From contig NZ_JAPZVQ010000005.1 of the NCBI RefSeq assembly GCF_027622945.1, forward strand, positions 72,040-136,039: a stretch of DNA of 64,000 bases, given 5' to 3'. Each line of letters starts with the position of its first letter. Positions within the stretch are counted from its first letter, which is position 1. Of this stretch, positions 1-10,072 are shown in pieces. The position numbers and the translations under genes were made by a program. The notes beneath the pieces were generated by a model. It was not told the origin of the DNA. It made no database searches and worked only from the letters and a program-made list of their open reading frames with translations. Source of the stretch: Glycomyces lechevalierae (GTDB lineage: Bacteria > Actinomycetota > Actinomycetes > Mycobacteriales > Micromonosporaceae).

Positions 1-1
1 G

Positions 2-46
2 AACGCGACGTTCGCCGCCACGGGCGAGGCCGCTAGCGGGGCCTGA
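2..46 (+). CDS. C-terminal tail of an upstream gene (partial)
   Basis: Frame 2 from the window edge is open and reads NATFAATGEAASGA before a TGA at 44-46. A strong hairpin follows 16 nt later. The position before a terminator and the ordinary coding composition suggest the end of a gene that starts outside the window. Too little is visible to say what it encodes, and frame 1 also closes early (TAG at 34-36). Confidence 0.3.
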   Translation, partial: NATFAATGEAASGA

Positions 47-62
47 CCGTTCGTTTCGGCAC

Positions 63-92
63 GGGGCGCGGCCGCTTTCACGGCCGCGCCCC
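63..92 (+). terminator. Rho-independent-type hairpin
   Basis: GGGGCGCGGCCG (63-74) pairs perfectly with CGGCCGCGCCCC (81-92) around the loop CTTTCA. It lies just after the partial gene at the window edge and before the end of the convergent nickel/cobalt transporter operon, so it may serve both strands. There is no long T run, as is usual in high-GC actinomycetes. Confidence 0.7.
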
Positions 93-220
93 TTGCCGTT
101 CGCGCTGTCGGGGACGTGTGCCCGGGCGTGACCGCCCCGCGGACCCGAACGGGGGCACGGATCCGCGGGACGGAGTCTCGGTAGTGCCGGTGTACCCCAA
201 AGGGTCCGCCGTCATACCTC

Positions 221-973
221 TTACGCCCGCATCGCCGCCAGCGCGGTCTCCAGGGAGAAGCCGAAGGGCAGTTCGAGCCGGTGCCGTTGCAGCAGTGCGG
301 TGTCCGCGAGGATCTCGGCCGTAGGGCCGTCGGCGGCGACGCGGCCGGCGTCGAGGATGACGGCCCGTTCGCAGAGCTGCAGCGCGTACGGCAGGTCGTG
401 GGTGACGAGCAGCAGGGTCGGCGCGGTCGCCTGCAGGATCTGGGCGAGGTCGCGGCGGGCGGCCGGGTCGAGGTTCGCGCTGGGCTCGTCGCACACCACG
501 ATGTCCGGGCGCATGGCGAGCACCCCGGCGAGGGCGGCGCGGCGCTGCTGGCCGACCGAGAGGTGGTGCGGCGGCCGGTCGGCGAGGTCGCTCAGGCCCA
601 CGTCGGCGAGCGCGGCCGCGACCCGTTCGGCGAGTTCGGGTCCGCGCAGGCCGAGGTTCGCGGGGCCGAACCCGACGTCGTCGGCGACGGTGGGCATGAA
701 CAGCTGGTCGTCCGGGCTCTGGAAGACGATGCCGACGCGGCGGCGGGTCTCGGCGAGCGTCTTCTTCTCCACTTTGACACCGCCCACCGACACTGCTCCG
801 GCGGTGGCGGTGAGGAGGCCGGCGAGGTGGAGCATGAGCGTGGTCTTCCCGGCGCCGTTGGGGCCGAGGATCGCGACGCGTTCCCCTTCGCGCACTTCGA
901 GGTCGACGCCGTTCAGGGCGCGGTGCCCGTCCGGGTAGACGTGTTCGAGGGCACTGATGTTCAGGGCGCTCAT
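221..973 (-). CDS. cbiO: ECF nickel/cobalt transporter ATPase (CbiO/NikO)
   Basis: ATP-binding subunit that powers uptake of Ni2+ or Co2+ through the CbiM-CbiN-CbiQ membrane complex; cytoplasmic. About 250 aa. The Walker A motif GPNGAGKT is near residue 35, the Q-loop is in VGIVFQSPDDQLF, the signature is LSVGQQRRAALAGVL, and Walker B is IVVCDEPSANLDP followed by VTHDLPYAL. The frame is open well upstream, but the start at 973 (MSALNISALEHVY) matches the family and overlaps the cbiQ stop by 4 nt, which indicates translational coupling. It is the last gene of the operon. Its 3' end faces the hairpin at 63-92. The Nur-type box at the operon head points to nickel rather than cobalt. Confidence 0.93.
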   Translation of the reverse strand: MSALNISALEHVYPDGHRALNGVDLEVREGERVAILGPNGAGKTTLMLHLAGLLTATAGAVSVGGVKVEKKTLAETRRRVGIVFQSPDDQLFMPTVADDVGFGPANLGLRGPELAERVAAALADVGLSDLADRPPHHLSVGQQRRAALAGVLAMRPDIVVCDEPSANLDPAARRDLAQILQATAPTLLLVTHDLPYALQLCERAVILDAGRVAADGPTAEILADTALLQRHRLELPFGFSLETALAAMRA

Positions 974-1731
974 GCGATCACCGCCGTCCATGCCGCGATC
1001 GCGCCCGCGAGCGCCGGTGCGGCGAGCGCGGCGGACCACTGGAGGGCGCTGGCGGGGGCGGGGCCGACGTCGAGCGGGAGCCGCCCGGTGTAGCCGCGGG
1101 CGGCCATGGCCTGCCAGACGCGTTCGCCGCGTTCGAAGGAGCGGATGAAGACCACGCCGAGGCTGCGGGCGAGCGCGCCCGCCTGCCACAGGAACCGAGG
1201 GTCGTCGCAGCGCGCGAGCCGGGCCAGGCGCATCTGCGTCACTTCAGCCACCGTGAGGTGCGCGTAGCGGATCGCGAACGCGGTGATCTGGAGCAGGATC
1301 TCGGGGCAGCGCAGCCGCGAGAGCCCGGCGAGGACCCCGGCGATCGGGGTCGTCGCCGCGAGCACGAGCGCGGCCCACACGCCGAGGGTGGCTTTGGCGA
1401 GGAGGTTCCAGCCGGCCCACAAGCCCGGTTCCGAGACGTGGAGGAACCAGAGGTGGACGGGCGGGCCGTCGACCATGAACGGGAACGCCAAGGCCAGCAC
1501 CAGGAACGGCGACTCGACGAGACTGCGTGAGAGCACCCAGGCGAACGGCACGCGGGCGAGCGCGAACAGGCCCGCGATGAGCGCGGCGTAGACCGCGAAG
1601 GCCCACACCGCTTCCCGCGGGGTGGCGGCGATCGCGCAGGTGAAGGCCGCGAGCGCGACGATCTTCACCTGCGGGCGCAGCCGGTGGACGGGCGAGTCCC
1701 CGGGCCGGTAGAGCCCGTCGACCGGGCTCAC
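970..1731 (-). CDS. cbiQ: ECF nickel/cobalt transporter T component (CbiQ/NikQ)
   Basis: Transmembrane coupling protein of 253 aa that links the ATPase to the substrate-capturing CbiM/N subunits. It has 5-6 hydrophobic segments and opens with LYRPGDSPVHRLRPQVKI, the usual N-terminal pattern of this family. The coupling motif region near residues 190-215 (ARSLGVVFIRSFERGERVWQAMAARG) contains the conserved Ala-Arg-Gly helices that contact CbiO. The start at 1731 overlaps the stop of the small subunit gene by 4 nt, and its own stop overlaps cbiO. Family assignment is secure; metal specificity is inferred from the operator only. Confidence 0.92.
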   Translation of the reverse strand: MSPVDGLYRPGDSPVHRLRPQVKIVALAAFTCAIAATPREAVWAFAVYAALIAGLFALARVPFAWVLSRSLVESPFLVLALAFPFMVDGPPVHLWFLHVSEPGLWAGWNLLAKATLGVWAALVLAATTPIAGVLAGLSRLRCPEILLQITAFAIRYAHLTVAEVTQMRLARLARCDDPRFLWQAGALARSLGVVFIRSFERGERVWQAMAARGYTGRLPLDVGPAPASALQWSAALAAPALAGAIAAWTAVIA

Positions 1732-2066
1732 GCGCGCTCGCTCTTCTTGCCGCGGGCGAGCAGCCAGAAGAACCCGGTCGCGACGGCGAGGGTCAGGAGG
1801 ACGCCGAGGATCCCGGCGAGCGAGGCGCCCAGGATCTCGTTGTCGAGGAACGACATCCCGTAGTCGGCGAACGCCCCGCCGATCTCGTGCTCCCCCGCGG
1901 CCTGCAGGACGCAGGTGCCGCCGGTGATCTCGCCGTCCGCGGTGTCGCAGCCGGTGAGCAGCACCGATTCGAGCCCGTCGGGCGAGGCGGAGGCGAACAG
2001 GGACACGAACCCGGCGAGGACCAGCGTCACGACGATGCCGGTGATCCAGAAACGCTTGGTCTTCAC
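1728..2066 (-). CDS. cbiN: PDGLE-domain small subunit of nickel/cobalt transporter (CbiN/NikN-like)
   Basis: Small membrane protein of 112 aa that partners CbiM. It has an N-terminal membrane helix, then the diagnostic SASPDGLE motif at residues 26-33, an extracytoplasmic stretch with two cysteines (C40 and C52), and a second membrane helix near residues 82-104. The start is GTG at 2066: the codon overlaps the cbiM stop (GTGA), whereas the open frame upstream is an Arg/Pro-rich shadow. PDGLE subunits are typical of Ni/Co ECF systems and often go with nickel. The disulfide suggested by the two cysteines is inference. Confidence 0.85.
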   Translation of the reverse strand: MKTKRFWITGIVVTLVLAGFVSLFASASPDGLESVLLTGCDTADGEITGGTCVLQAAGEHEIGGAFADYGMSFLDNEILGASLAGILGVLLTLAVATGFFWLLARGKKSERA

Positions 2067-2758
2067 ACCGACTCCTTCGCGGTACGGGCGAGCGGGGTGC
2101 CGCGCAGGGCGTGCACCAGGTCGGGGCGGGCCGCGGCCACGGCCGTGACGGCCCCGGCGGTGATCACGCCCTCGCCGATCCCGACGAGCACGTGCGTGCC
2201 GAGGATCGCGGCGGCCATCGCCCCGAAGGACTGCCCCACTTCCTCGCCGCCGAGCCAGAACTGCAGCACGAACCCGGCCGAGGCCGCGACGACGCTGACG
2301 AGCGCGGCCGCGAACACGGCGACGCCGAGGCCGAAGCGGGTGCGCGGGAGCACCTTGAGCGCCAACAGGATCACGCCGTAACCGGTGAACGCGGCGATCA
2401 CGGCCATGTTGACCACGTTGAGCCCCAGGGCCGTGACGGCCCCGTCGGCGAACAGGAGCGCCTGGATGACGATCACGACGGTGACGCACAGCGCCCCGAG
2501 CCACGGCCCGAGGAGCGCCGCGGCGAGCGCGCCGCCGAGGAGGTGCCCCGAGACGCCCGCCGCCACAGGGAAGTTGAGCATCTGCGCGGCGAAGATGAAC
2601 GCGGTCGCGAGGCCCGCGAGCGGCACGAGCCGCTCGTCGAGGTGCCTGCGGGCCATGAGGACGCACGCGCCGACGGCGACGGCGGCGAGGAGGGCGAAGA
2701 CCAGGGAGGTGGGTCCGTCGATGACGTTGACGGGGATGTGCAGCGCCAGGTCTGACAC
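2063..2758 (-). CDS. cbiM: ECF nickel/cobalt transporter substrate-capture subunit (CbiM/NikM)
   Basis: Substrate-binding S component, 231 aa from the GTG at 2758. The protein opens LALHIPVNVIDGPTS. In CbiM/NikM the extreme N-terminus, including a His close to the start, forms the metal site, which supports this start over the longer frame (the extra 34 residues are Pro/Arg-rich). Multiple membrane helices follow, with the conserved segments FAAQMLNFPVAAGVSGHLLGG and HVLVGIGEGVITAG. It is the first gene of the four-gene operon. A perfect 12-bp inverted repeat matching the Nur operator lies about 115 bp upstream. Confidence 0.9.
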   Translation of the reverse strand: MSDLALHIPVNVIDGPTSLVFALLAAVAVGACVLMARRHLDERLVPLAGLATAFIFAAQMLNFPVAAGVSGHLLGGALAAALLGPWLGALCVTVVIVIQALLFADGAVTALGLNVVNMAVIAAFTGYGVILLALKVLPRTRFGLGVAVFAAALVSVVAASAGFVLQFWLGGEEVGQSFGAMAAAILGTHVLVGIGEGVITAGAVTAVAAARPDLVHALRGTPLARTAKESV

Positions 2759-2872
2759 GGGCAGTGCCGCCTTTCGACTGGTTGTGGCGGCCTGGGGCGG
2801 GGCCGGGGGCGGGTGCGGCGGCCGCCTCACCGGATGCGAGGCGCCCACGCGTGGAATCAACAGCCAACTGTC

Positions 2873-2901
2873 CGGCTATTGCAATTATTTTGCAATAGCC
2901 G
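2873..2901. promoter_or_regulatory. Nur-type nickel operator
   Basis: CGGCTATTGCAA (2873-2884) and TTGCAATAGCCG (2890-2901) are perfect inverted arms around TTATT. The core TTGCAA-N5-TTGCAA is the published Streptomyces Nur (nickel-responsive Fur-family repressor) box. It sits between the divergent transporter operon (start 2758) and the bcp gene (start 3017). Repression of nickel uptake when nickel is plentiful is the expected role. Confidence 0.85.
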
Positions 2902-3016
2902 CTTCCTCTCCGTCAACCCGGACCGCGAAGTGTCGTGAACCCGCCCGTCCGCCGGACAGGGACCGCCAAGCGTGCTCCCAGGGGATTGTCAGGGACGACC
3001 GGTAGGGTTGCGACCT

Positions 3017-3493
3017 GTGAACGTACGACTTCAGCCTGGTGAGACGGCGCCTGATTTCACGCTGACCACCGACACCGGCGACCCGGTGACCCTGTCGAGC
3101 CTCCAAGGCCGCAAGGTGATCCTGTTCGCCTATCCGAAGGCCATGACGCCCGGCTGCACCAAAGAGGCCTGCGACTTCCGCGACAGCCTCACCGGTCTGC
3201 AGGCCGCCGGCTACGCGGTGCTCGGGATCTCACCCGACGAACCGCCGGCGCTGGCCAAGTTCGTCGAGCGCGACGGCCTGACCTTCCCGCTGCTCTCCGA
3301 CCCCGAGCACAAGGTGCTCGAGGAGTACGGCGCGTGGGGCGAGAAGAAGAACTACGGCCGCACGATCGTCGGCGTCGTCCGCTCCACGTTCGTCATCGAC
3401 GAGCAGGGCGACATCGAGCTCGCGCAGTACAACGTCAAGGCCACCGGCCACGTCGCGCGCCTCAAGAAGCAGCTCGGCCTGGAAGAGCAGTAG
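3017..3493 (+). CDS. bcp: Peroxiredoxin, BCP/PrxQ family
   Basis: Thiol peroxidase of 158 aa that reduces hydrogen peroxide and organic peroxides in the cytoplasm using thioredoxin. After APDFTL comes the peroxidatic Cys47 in MTPGCTKEAC with Cys52 five residues on, the arrangement of atypical 2-Cys BCP enzymes. Later family segments are LGISPDEPPALAKFVERDGLTFPLLSDP and TFVIDEQGDI. The start chosen is GTG at 3017 because TAGGGT, a good -10, ends 8 nt before it and the upstream extension is not family-like; the message is probably leaderless. A second BCP gene lies at 12835-13284. Confidence 0.93.
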   Translation: MNVRLQPGETAPDFTLTTDTGDPVTLSSLQGRKVILFAYPKAMTPGCTKEACDFRDSLTGLQAAGYAVLGISPDEPPALAKFVERDGLTFPLLSDPEHKVLEEYGAWGEKKNYGRTIVGVVRSTFVIDEQGDIELAQYNVKATGHVARLKKQLGLEEQ

Positions 3494-3512
3494 CACCGAG
3501 AGCAGTCCCGGG

Positions 3513-5009
3513 TCAGCCCTTCGGCAGGACCACCTGGAACGTCGCTCCCCCGCCGGGCGTCTCGCAGAGGCGCACGCAGCCGCCGTGCCCCGCCACGATG
3601 GCCGCGACGATCGAGAGCCCCAGCCCCGAGCCGCCCTCGGCGCCGCGGGCCCGGCCCTGGTCGACCCGGTACAGCCGCTCGAAGACGCCTTCGGCGTGCT
3701 CGGGCGCGACCCCGGGCCCGGTGTCGGCCACCTCCACCACGGCCGCCGGCAGCGCCGGGCTCTCACCGACCTGCGCGAGGCAGCGCGGCCCCGGACTCGA
3801 ACTCCATCCCAGGCGCACGGTGATCCGCGCGTCCGGCGGCGTGTGCCGCAGCGCGTTCGCCACGAGGTTCGTGAGCACTTGGCGCAGCCGCGGCTCGTCG
3901 CCTGTGATGTCGACGGCGTCGAGCAGGTCGTCGTCACCGCCGCCGGTGTCGTGCAGAGGCGCGCGTAGTGATTCGAGCGCGATGAACCGGCTCGGGGCGC
4001 GGAGGTGCGCGTCCCCCACCACATCGGCGGCGACGCCGAGCAGGTCCACGGGCCCGCGGGTGAGCGGCCGCTGCCGGTCGAGCGCCGCGAGCAGCATGAG
4101 GTCGTCGAGCAGCAGCCCCATCCGCTTCGACTCGGCCTCGATCCGACCGATGGTCTCGTCCAGGACCGGCCCGGGCGGCACGCCGCCGCGCCGGTAGAGC
4201 TGCGCGAACCCCTTGATCGAGGTCAGCGGGGTCCGCAGTTCGTGCGAGGCGTCCGCGAGGAACTGCCGCAGCCGCGCCTCGGAGGCGGCGCTGGCGTCGA
4301 GCGCGGCCTGGATGCGGCCGAGCATGGTGTTGAGGGCGGAGCCGAGCCGCCCGGTCTCGGTGTGCGGGTCGGTGTCGGTGACGCGCGCGTCGAGGCGGCC
4401 TTCGGCGATGGCGTCGGCCGTCTCCTGCATGCGGTCGAGCGGGCGCAGGCCGAGGCGCGCGACCCAGAACGCACTCACGGCGAGCAGCAGCAGGATCACG
4501 AGCGTGACGGCGCCGCCGATGAGCAGCAGCGACTCGGTGGCCGCCCCGATGTACTCCGATGAGAGGGCGTAGACCACGTACTCCCCGGTGTCGTCCGCGT
4601 CCTCGACGAGGACGCGCCAGGTGTTCCCGTCGGCGTCCTCGACGGTGTAGGGCTCGCCGGTGTGCGCGGCGAGGTCGCCGAGTCCGAGTTCGGCGCCGTC
4701 TCCGTTCCCGAAGGCGTGCAGCAGGTCCCCGTCGGCGTCGTAGATGGAGACGCTCGGCGTGTCCGGGAGCCCCGGCTGCGGCCCGGGCGGGTTGAACTCG
4801 TCGTCCTCCTGGCCGGTGGGCGGCGCTTCGGAGCGGACCATGTTCGCGGCGGTCCGGAGCTGGGAGTCGATCCGGTCGGTGAGCACGTTCTGGAGGAGGA
4901 TCGTGGCGGCGAGGACGGCGGCGGCCAGCGCGAGCGCGCACAGCGTCACGATCGTGATCGCCATGCGGGAGCGGACGGTCCAGTGCCGCCAGCGCCGCGG
5001 TCGTCTCAC
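3513..5009 (-). CDS. Two-component sensor histidine kinase (HAMP-HisKA-HATPase)
   Basis: Membrane sensor kinase of 498 aa. Helix 1 is near residues 15-40, followed by an acidic extracytoplasmic sensor of about 120 aa, helix 2 near residues 160-185, and a HAMP linker (LGLRPLDRMQETADAIAEG). The H-box is FLADASHELRTPLTS; the N-box is LTNLVANALRHT; the ATP lid shows ADTGPGV and GSGLGLSIV. A Gly/Ser/Pro-rich insertion separates the N and G1 boxes. The start is GTG at 5009 with a GAGGGG Shine-Dalgarno. It lies 34 nt after its response regulator. The signal sensed cannot be read from sequence. Confidence 0.92.
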   Translation of the reverse strand: MRRPRRWRHWTVRSRMAITIVTLCALALAAAVLAATILLQNVLTDRIDSQLRTAANMVRSEAPPTGQEDDEFNPPGPQPGLPDTPSVSIYDADGDLLHAFGNGDGAELGLGDLAAHTGEPYTVEDADGNTWRVLVEDADDTGEYVVYALSSEYIGAATESLLLIGGAVTLVILLLLAVSAFWVARLGLRPLDRMQETADAIAEGRLDARVTDTDPHTETGRLGSALNTMLGRIQAALDASAASEARLRQFLADASHELRTPLTSIKGFAQLYRRGGVPPGPVLDETIGRIEAESKRMGLLLDDLMLLAALDRQRPLTRGPVDLLGVAADVVGDAHLRAPSRFIALESLRAPLHDTGGGDDDLLDAVDITGDEPRLRQVLTNLVANALRHTPPDARITVRLGWSSSPGPRCLAQVGESPALPAAVVEVADTGPGVAPEHAEGVFERLYRVDQGRARGAEGGSGLGLSIVAAIVAGHGGCVRLCETPGGGATFQVVLPKG

Positions 5010-5023
5010 CTCGGGGTCCCCTC

Positions 5024-5046
5024 TTGGTGAAGCTTGCGGGCCATCA
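5024..5046 (-). repeat. Dispersed 24-bp element, copy 1
   Basis: On the minus strand this reads TGATGGCCCGCAAGCTTCAC then CAAG, against the consensus TTACGGCTCGCAAGCTTCGC then CGAG. The stop TGA of the response regulator occupies the position of the TTA. It fills most of the 34-nt gap to the kinase gene. Confidence 0.6.
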
Positions 5047-5751
5047 TTTTGTTCGCGGTTCGCGGAGGGCGTAGCCGAAGCCGCGGACGGTCTGGATGAG
5101 GGCGGGTTCGACCTGGTCGATCTTCTTGCGCAGGTAGTAGACGTAGGACTCGACGATGCGGCCGTTGCCGCCGAAGTCGTAGTTCCAGACGCGGTCGAGG
5201 ATCTGGGATTTGCTCACGACTTTCCCGGCGTTGAGCATGAGGTAGCGCAGGAGTTTGAACTCGGTGGGCGAGAGCTCGATGGGCTGCCCGGCGCGGCGGA
5301 CCTCGTGGACGGTCTCGTCGAGTTCGAGGTCGGCGTAGCGCAGGACGCGGTCCTCGGGCGGGGCGGGGGTCTTGGCGCGGCGCAGGATGGCCTGGATCCG
5401 GAGGACGACTTCTTCGAGGTCGAAGGGTTTGGTGACGTAGTCGTCGCCGCCGACGGTGAGGCCGGTGACGCGGTCGCGGACGGCGTCGCGGGCGGTGAGG
5501 AAGAGGACGGGCAGGTCGCGGGCGGCCCGGAGGCGCTTGGCGACTTCGAAGCCGTCCATGTCGGGGAGCATGACGTCGAGGATGACGAGGTCGGGCTCGA
5601 AGCGGGCGGCGGCGCGGAGGGCCTCGGCGGCGTCGCGGGCGACCTCGACTTCGAAGCCGGTGAGGCGGAGTGTGGCGGACAGGAGCGCGCCGATGTTCTC
5701 CTCGTCGTCGACGACGAGGACGCGGTCTTTGGGCTCGGTCGCTTCGCTCAC
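5044..5751 (-). CDS. OmpR-family response regulator
   Basis: DNA-binding response regulator of 235 aa. The receiver domain (residues 10-122) has the acidic pocket VVDDEEN, the phosphoacceptor Asp in VILDVMLPDMDGF, the switch residue in LFLTARD, and the conserved Lys in DDYVTKPF. The C-terminal winged helix (about 140-232) carries ELSPTEFKLLRYLMLNAGKVVSK and SYVYYLRKKID. It is cotranscribed with, and upstream of, the histidine kinase. It resembles the PrrA/TcrX-type regulators of actinobacteria; the regulon is unknown. Confidence 0.93.
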   Translation of the reverse strand: MSEATEPKDRVLVVDDEENIGALLSATLRLTGFEVEVARDAAEALRAAARFEPDLVILDVMLPDMDGFEVAKRLRAARDLPVLFLTARDAVRDRVTGLTVGGDDYVTKPFDLEEVVLRIQAILRRAKTPAPPEDRVLRYADLELDETVHEVRRAGQPIELSPTEFKLLRYLMLNAGKVVSKSQILDRVWNYDFGGNGRIVESYVYYLRKKIDQVEPALIQTVRGFGYALREPRTK

Positions 5752-5835
5752 CTGGACTCCTTAATTCGGCTGCCAGGCATTCATACCGGGGCGGCCCGCA
5801 GCCGTCCTGGGAGTCGGCTCAGAGAACGGTAAGAG

Positions 5836-6066
5836 TCAGAGGCGGGTGAGGGCGCGCGGGCGGGGGCCGGCGGCCTCGTCGATCTCGAGGAGCCGCTGGG
5901 CGGTCTCGGCGGTGCCGGTGCGCAGCACGTGCTCGCGGAGGCGGCGGTACCGGTCGAGGAGGGCGGCCTGCTCGTCTTGCGGGAGCATGCCGGACCGCTG
6001 GACCGCGAGGGCGAGGGCGGCGACCCGTTCGAGGTCGGTGGCGGCACCGTTGTCAGCAGTGTTCAT
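5836..6066 (-). CDS. Small hypothetical helical protein
   Basis: I do not recognise this 76-aa protein. It is mostly charged, Ala/Leu/Arg-rich helix (DLERVAALALAVQRSGMLP, then QAALLDRYRRLREHVL) with no signal peptide or membrane segment. The start chosen is ATG at 6066; an upstream GTG would add three residues. The Shine-Dalgarno is weak. It lies 84 nt upstream of the two-component operon on the same strand and is divergent from katG. The reading frame has the third-position GC bias of its neighbours, so it is probably real. Confidence 0.55.
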   Translation of the reverse strand: MNTADNGAATDLERVAALALAVQRSGMLPQDEQAALLDRYRRLREHVLRTGTAETAQRLLEIDEAAGPRPRALTRL

Positions 6067-6244
6067 GCCATTGACCGTCCATGTTGAAGACGTCGGGCAG
6101 ACGAACCGGAGGTGAACCGGACCGGACGCGGCGACAACGATCGATGTCCGGTTTGCCCCCGATCGGGTTTTCGCGGGTCCGGGTCGGGACGGGGCCGCGA
6201 CGGCGGGGCGATTTTCGGCATATGGAGGCATTGTGATGGTATGA

Positions 6245-8515
<2,271 letters not shown>

Positions 8516-8525
8516 GACCGCGAAA

Positions 8526-8553
8526 GGCCCCCGGCGGGGAACCGCCGGGGGCC
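8526..8553. terminator. Bidirectional terminator between katG and the VOC gene
   Basis: GGCCCCCGGCGG (8526-8537) pairs perfectly with CCGCCGGGGGCC (8542-8553) over a GGAA loop. It lies between two convergent genes and probably stops transcription from both sides. Confidence 0.85.
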
Positions 8554-8558
8554 TGCTC

Positions 8559-8987
8559 TCATTGCGCGCTGTCTTGCGCGCCGAGGACGTCCAAGACCCA
8601 GGTCACCCCGAAGCGGTCCTTGAGCATCCCGTACCGCTCGGCCCACGGCGAGGGCCCGAGCGGCTGGATCACGAACGCGCCCTCCGAAAGCCGCTTCCAG
8701 GCGGCGTCCAGCTCGTCGGCGTCGTCCCCGCGCACGGAGACGAAGAACGGGTCGTCGCCCTGGCTCCACGGCCGCGCCGCGGGCACGTCGTATGCCATCA
8801 CCCGGAACCCGTTCGCGGCCGCGACCTGGCCCCACACGACGAGGTCGGACTCGGCCGGGTCCTCGGCGCCGCCCATGTCCGCGTAGGTCATCACGGTGAG
8901 GTCCCCGCCGAAGACGGACCGGTAGAACTCGAGCGCGGCCCTGGCGTCGCCGCGGAAGTTGAGATGGGGCGTGGTCTGCACGGTCAT
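8559..8987 (-). CDS. VOC/PhnB-like glyoxalase-fold protein
   Basis: A 142-aa protein of the vicinal oxygen chelate superfamily, PhnB subgroup: it starts TPHLNFRGDARAALEFYRSVFGG and ends with the typical WAERYGMLKDRFGVTWVLDV. These proteins fold like glyoxalases; many are uncharacterised and some bind metal or small toxicants. The start is ATG at 8987 with an AGGAG ribosome site 6 nt upstream. It is divergent from the WYL regulator at 9093, an arrangement that suggests the regulator controls it. No catalytic function can be assigned. Confidence 0.85.
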   Translation of the reverse strand: MTVQTTPHLNFRGDARAALEFYRSVFGGDLTVMTYADMGGAEDPAESDLVVWGQVAAANGFRVMAYDVPAARPWSQGDDPFFVSVRGDDADELDAAWKRLSEGAFVIQPLGPSPWAERYGMLKDRFGVTWVLDVLGAQDSAQ

Positions 8988-9092
8988 GGGAGCTCCTGCT
9001 CGACAGTCGCCGGGCGGCTCTCGCCCGGCGAACTCGAGGCTGGCAGGGGTAGCGGACAGGTGGCGTCCGCTTCTCGTGCCAAGATCCAGGGC

Positions 9093-10025
9093 ATGGCCAC
9101 TTCCTCGCGGATGCTCACGCTGCTCTCGCTCCTCCAGGTGCGCCCGACCTGGCCCGGGCCGACCCTCGCCGCGCGCCTCGCGGTCAGCGAGCGCACGGTC
9201 CGCCGCGACGTCGACCGGCTCCGCGAGCTCGGCTACCGGATCGCCGCCGTCAAAGGCCCCCAAGGCGGTTACCGGCTCGAAGCCGGCACGGCCCTCCCGC
9301 CGCTGCTGTTCGACGACGAGCAGGCCGTCGCCCTCACCGTCGCCCTCCGCACCGTCGGCGGCGCGGGCCTCGACGAGGCCGCCGCCCGTGCGCTCGCCAC
9401 GATCCGGCAGGTCCTGCCCTCGCGCCTGCGCCACCGCATCGACGCCCTCGAGGTCACCGCCGTCCCCCACCGCCCCGACCCTGCAGTCAGCCCTGACCTC
9501 CTCGCGACCCTCGCCGCCGCGGTCCGCGTCCGCGAGACCCTCCGCTTCGATTACGGACCCAGCGCGGACCGCCGCCGCGCCGAACCCCACCACCTCGCCG
9601 TCCGCGTCGGCCGCTGGTACCTCATCGCCTGGGACCTCGACCGCGGCGACTGGCGCGTCTTCCGCGCCGACCGCATCACCCCGCGCACCCCCAACGGCCC
9701 CCGCTTCACCCCGCGCGACCTCGGCACCGACCCGGCCTCGTTCCTCAACGCCCGCTTCAAAGGCGCCACGGACACCGACACCTGGCCGTGCACCGGCTCG
9801 GCCGTCCTCACCGCCCCGGCCGCCGCGATCGCCCCGTTCGCCGAGGACGCCCTCATCGAAGACCTCGGCCCCGACCGCTGCCGCCTCACCCTCGGCTCCT
9901 GGTCCTGGCCCGCCCTCGCCGCCTCGTTCACCCGCTTCGACACCGACATCGAAACCCCGCACCCGCCCGAACTCGCCGAAGCCTTCGCCCGCCTCGCCGC
10001 TCGCTGCAGTAAAGCCGCCGGATAG
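9093..10025 (+). CDS. YafY-type transcriptional regulator with WYL domain
   Basis: A 310-aa DNA-binding protein. The N-terminal helix-turn-helix of DeoR/HTH_11 type spans residues 5-60 (LAARLAVSERTVRRDVDRLRELGY, then GGYRLEAG). The WYL ligand-sensing domain lies at about 135-205 and contains the name-giving WYLIAWDLDRG motif. A C-terminal extension (WCX) follows. WYL regulators sense small ligands or nucleic-acid products. The 105-bp divergent region with the VOC gene is the likely operator. Not obviously linked to defence genes here. Confidence 0.9.
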   Translation: MATSSRMLTLLSLLQVRPTWPGPTLAARLAVSERTVRRDVDRLRELGYRIAAVKGPQGGYRLEAGTALPPLLFDDEQAVALTVALRTVGGAGLDEAAARALATIRQVLPSRLRHRIDALEVTAVPHRPDPAVSPDLLATLAAAVRVRETLRFDYGPSADRRRAEPHHLAVRVGRWYLIAWDLDRGDWRVFRADRITPRTPNGPRFTPRDLGTDPASFLNARFKGATDTDTWPCTGSAVLTAPAAAIAPFAEDALIEDLGPDRCRLTLGSWSWPALAASFTRFDTDIETPHPPELAEAFARLAARCSKAAG

Positions 10026-10072
10026 CGCCCGACACCGGCACACGCACCGCCTCCCGGCGATACGCTCAGGCC

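Noticed and set aside
2760..2872. Cobalamin riboswitch before cbiM
   Set aside because: No B12-box (AGYCMGVAGACCKGCC-like) can be found; the Nur operator explains control.
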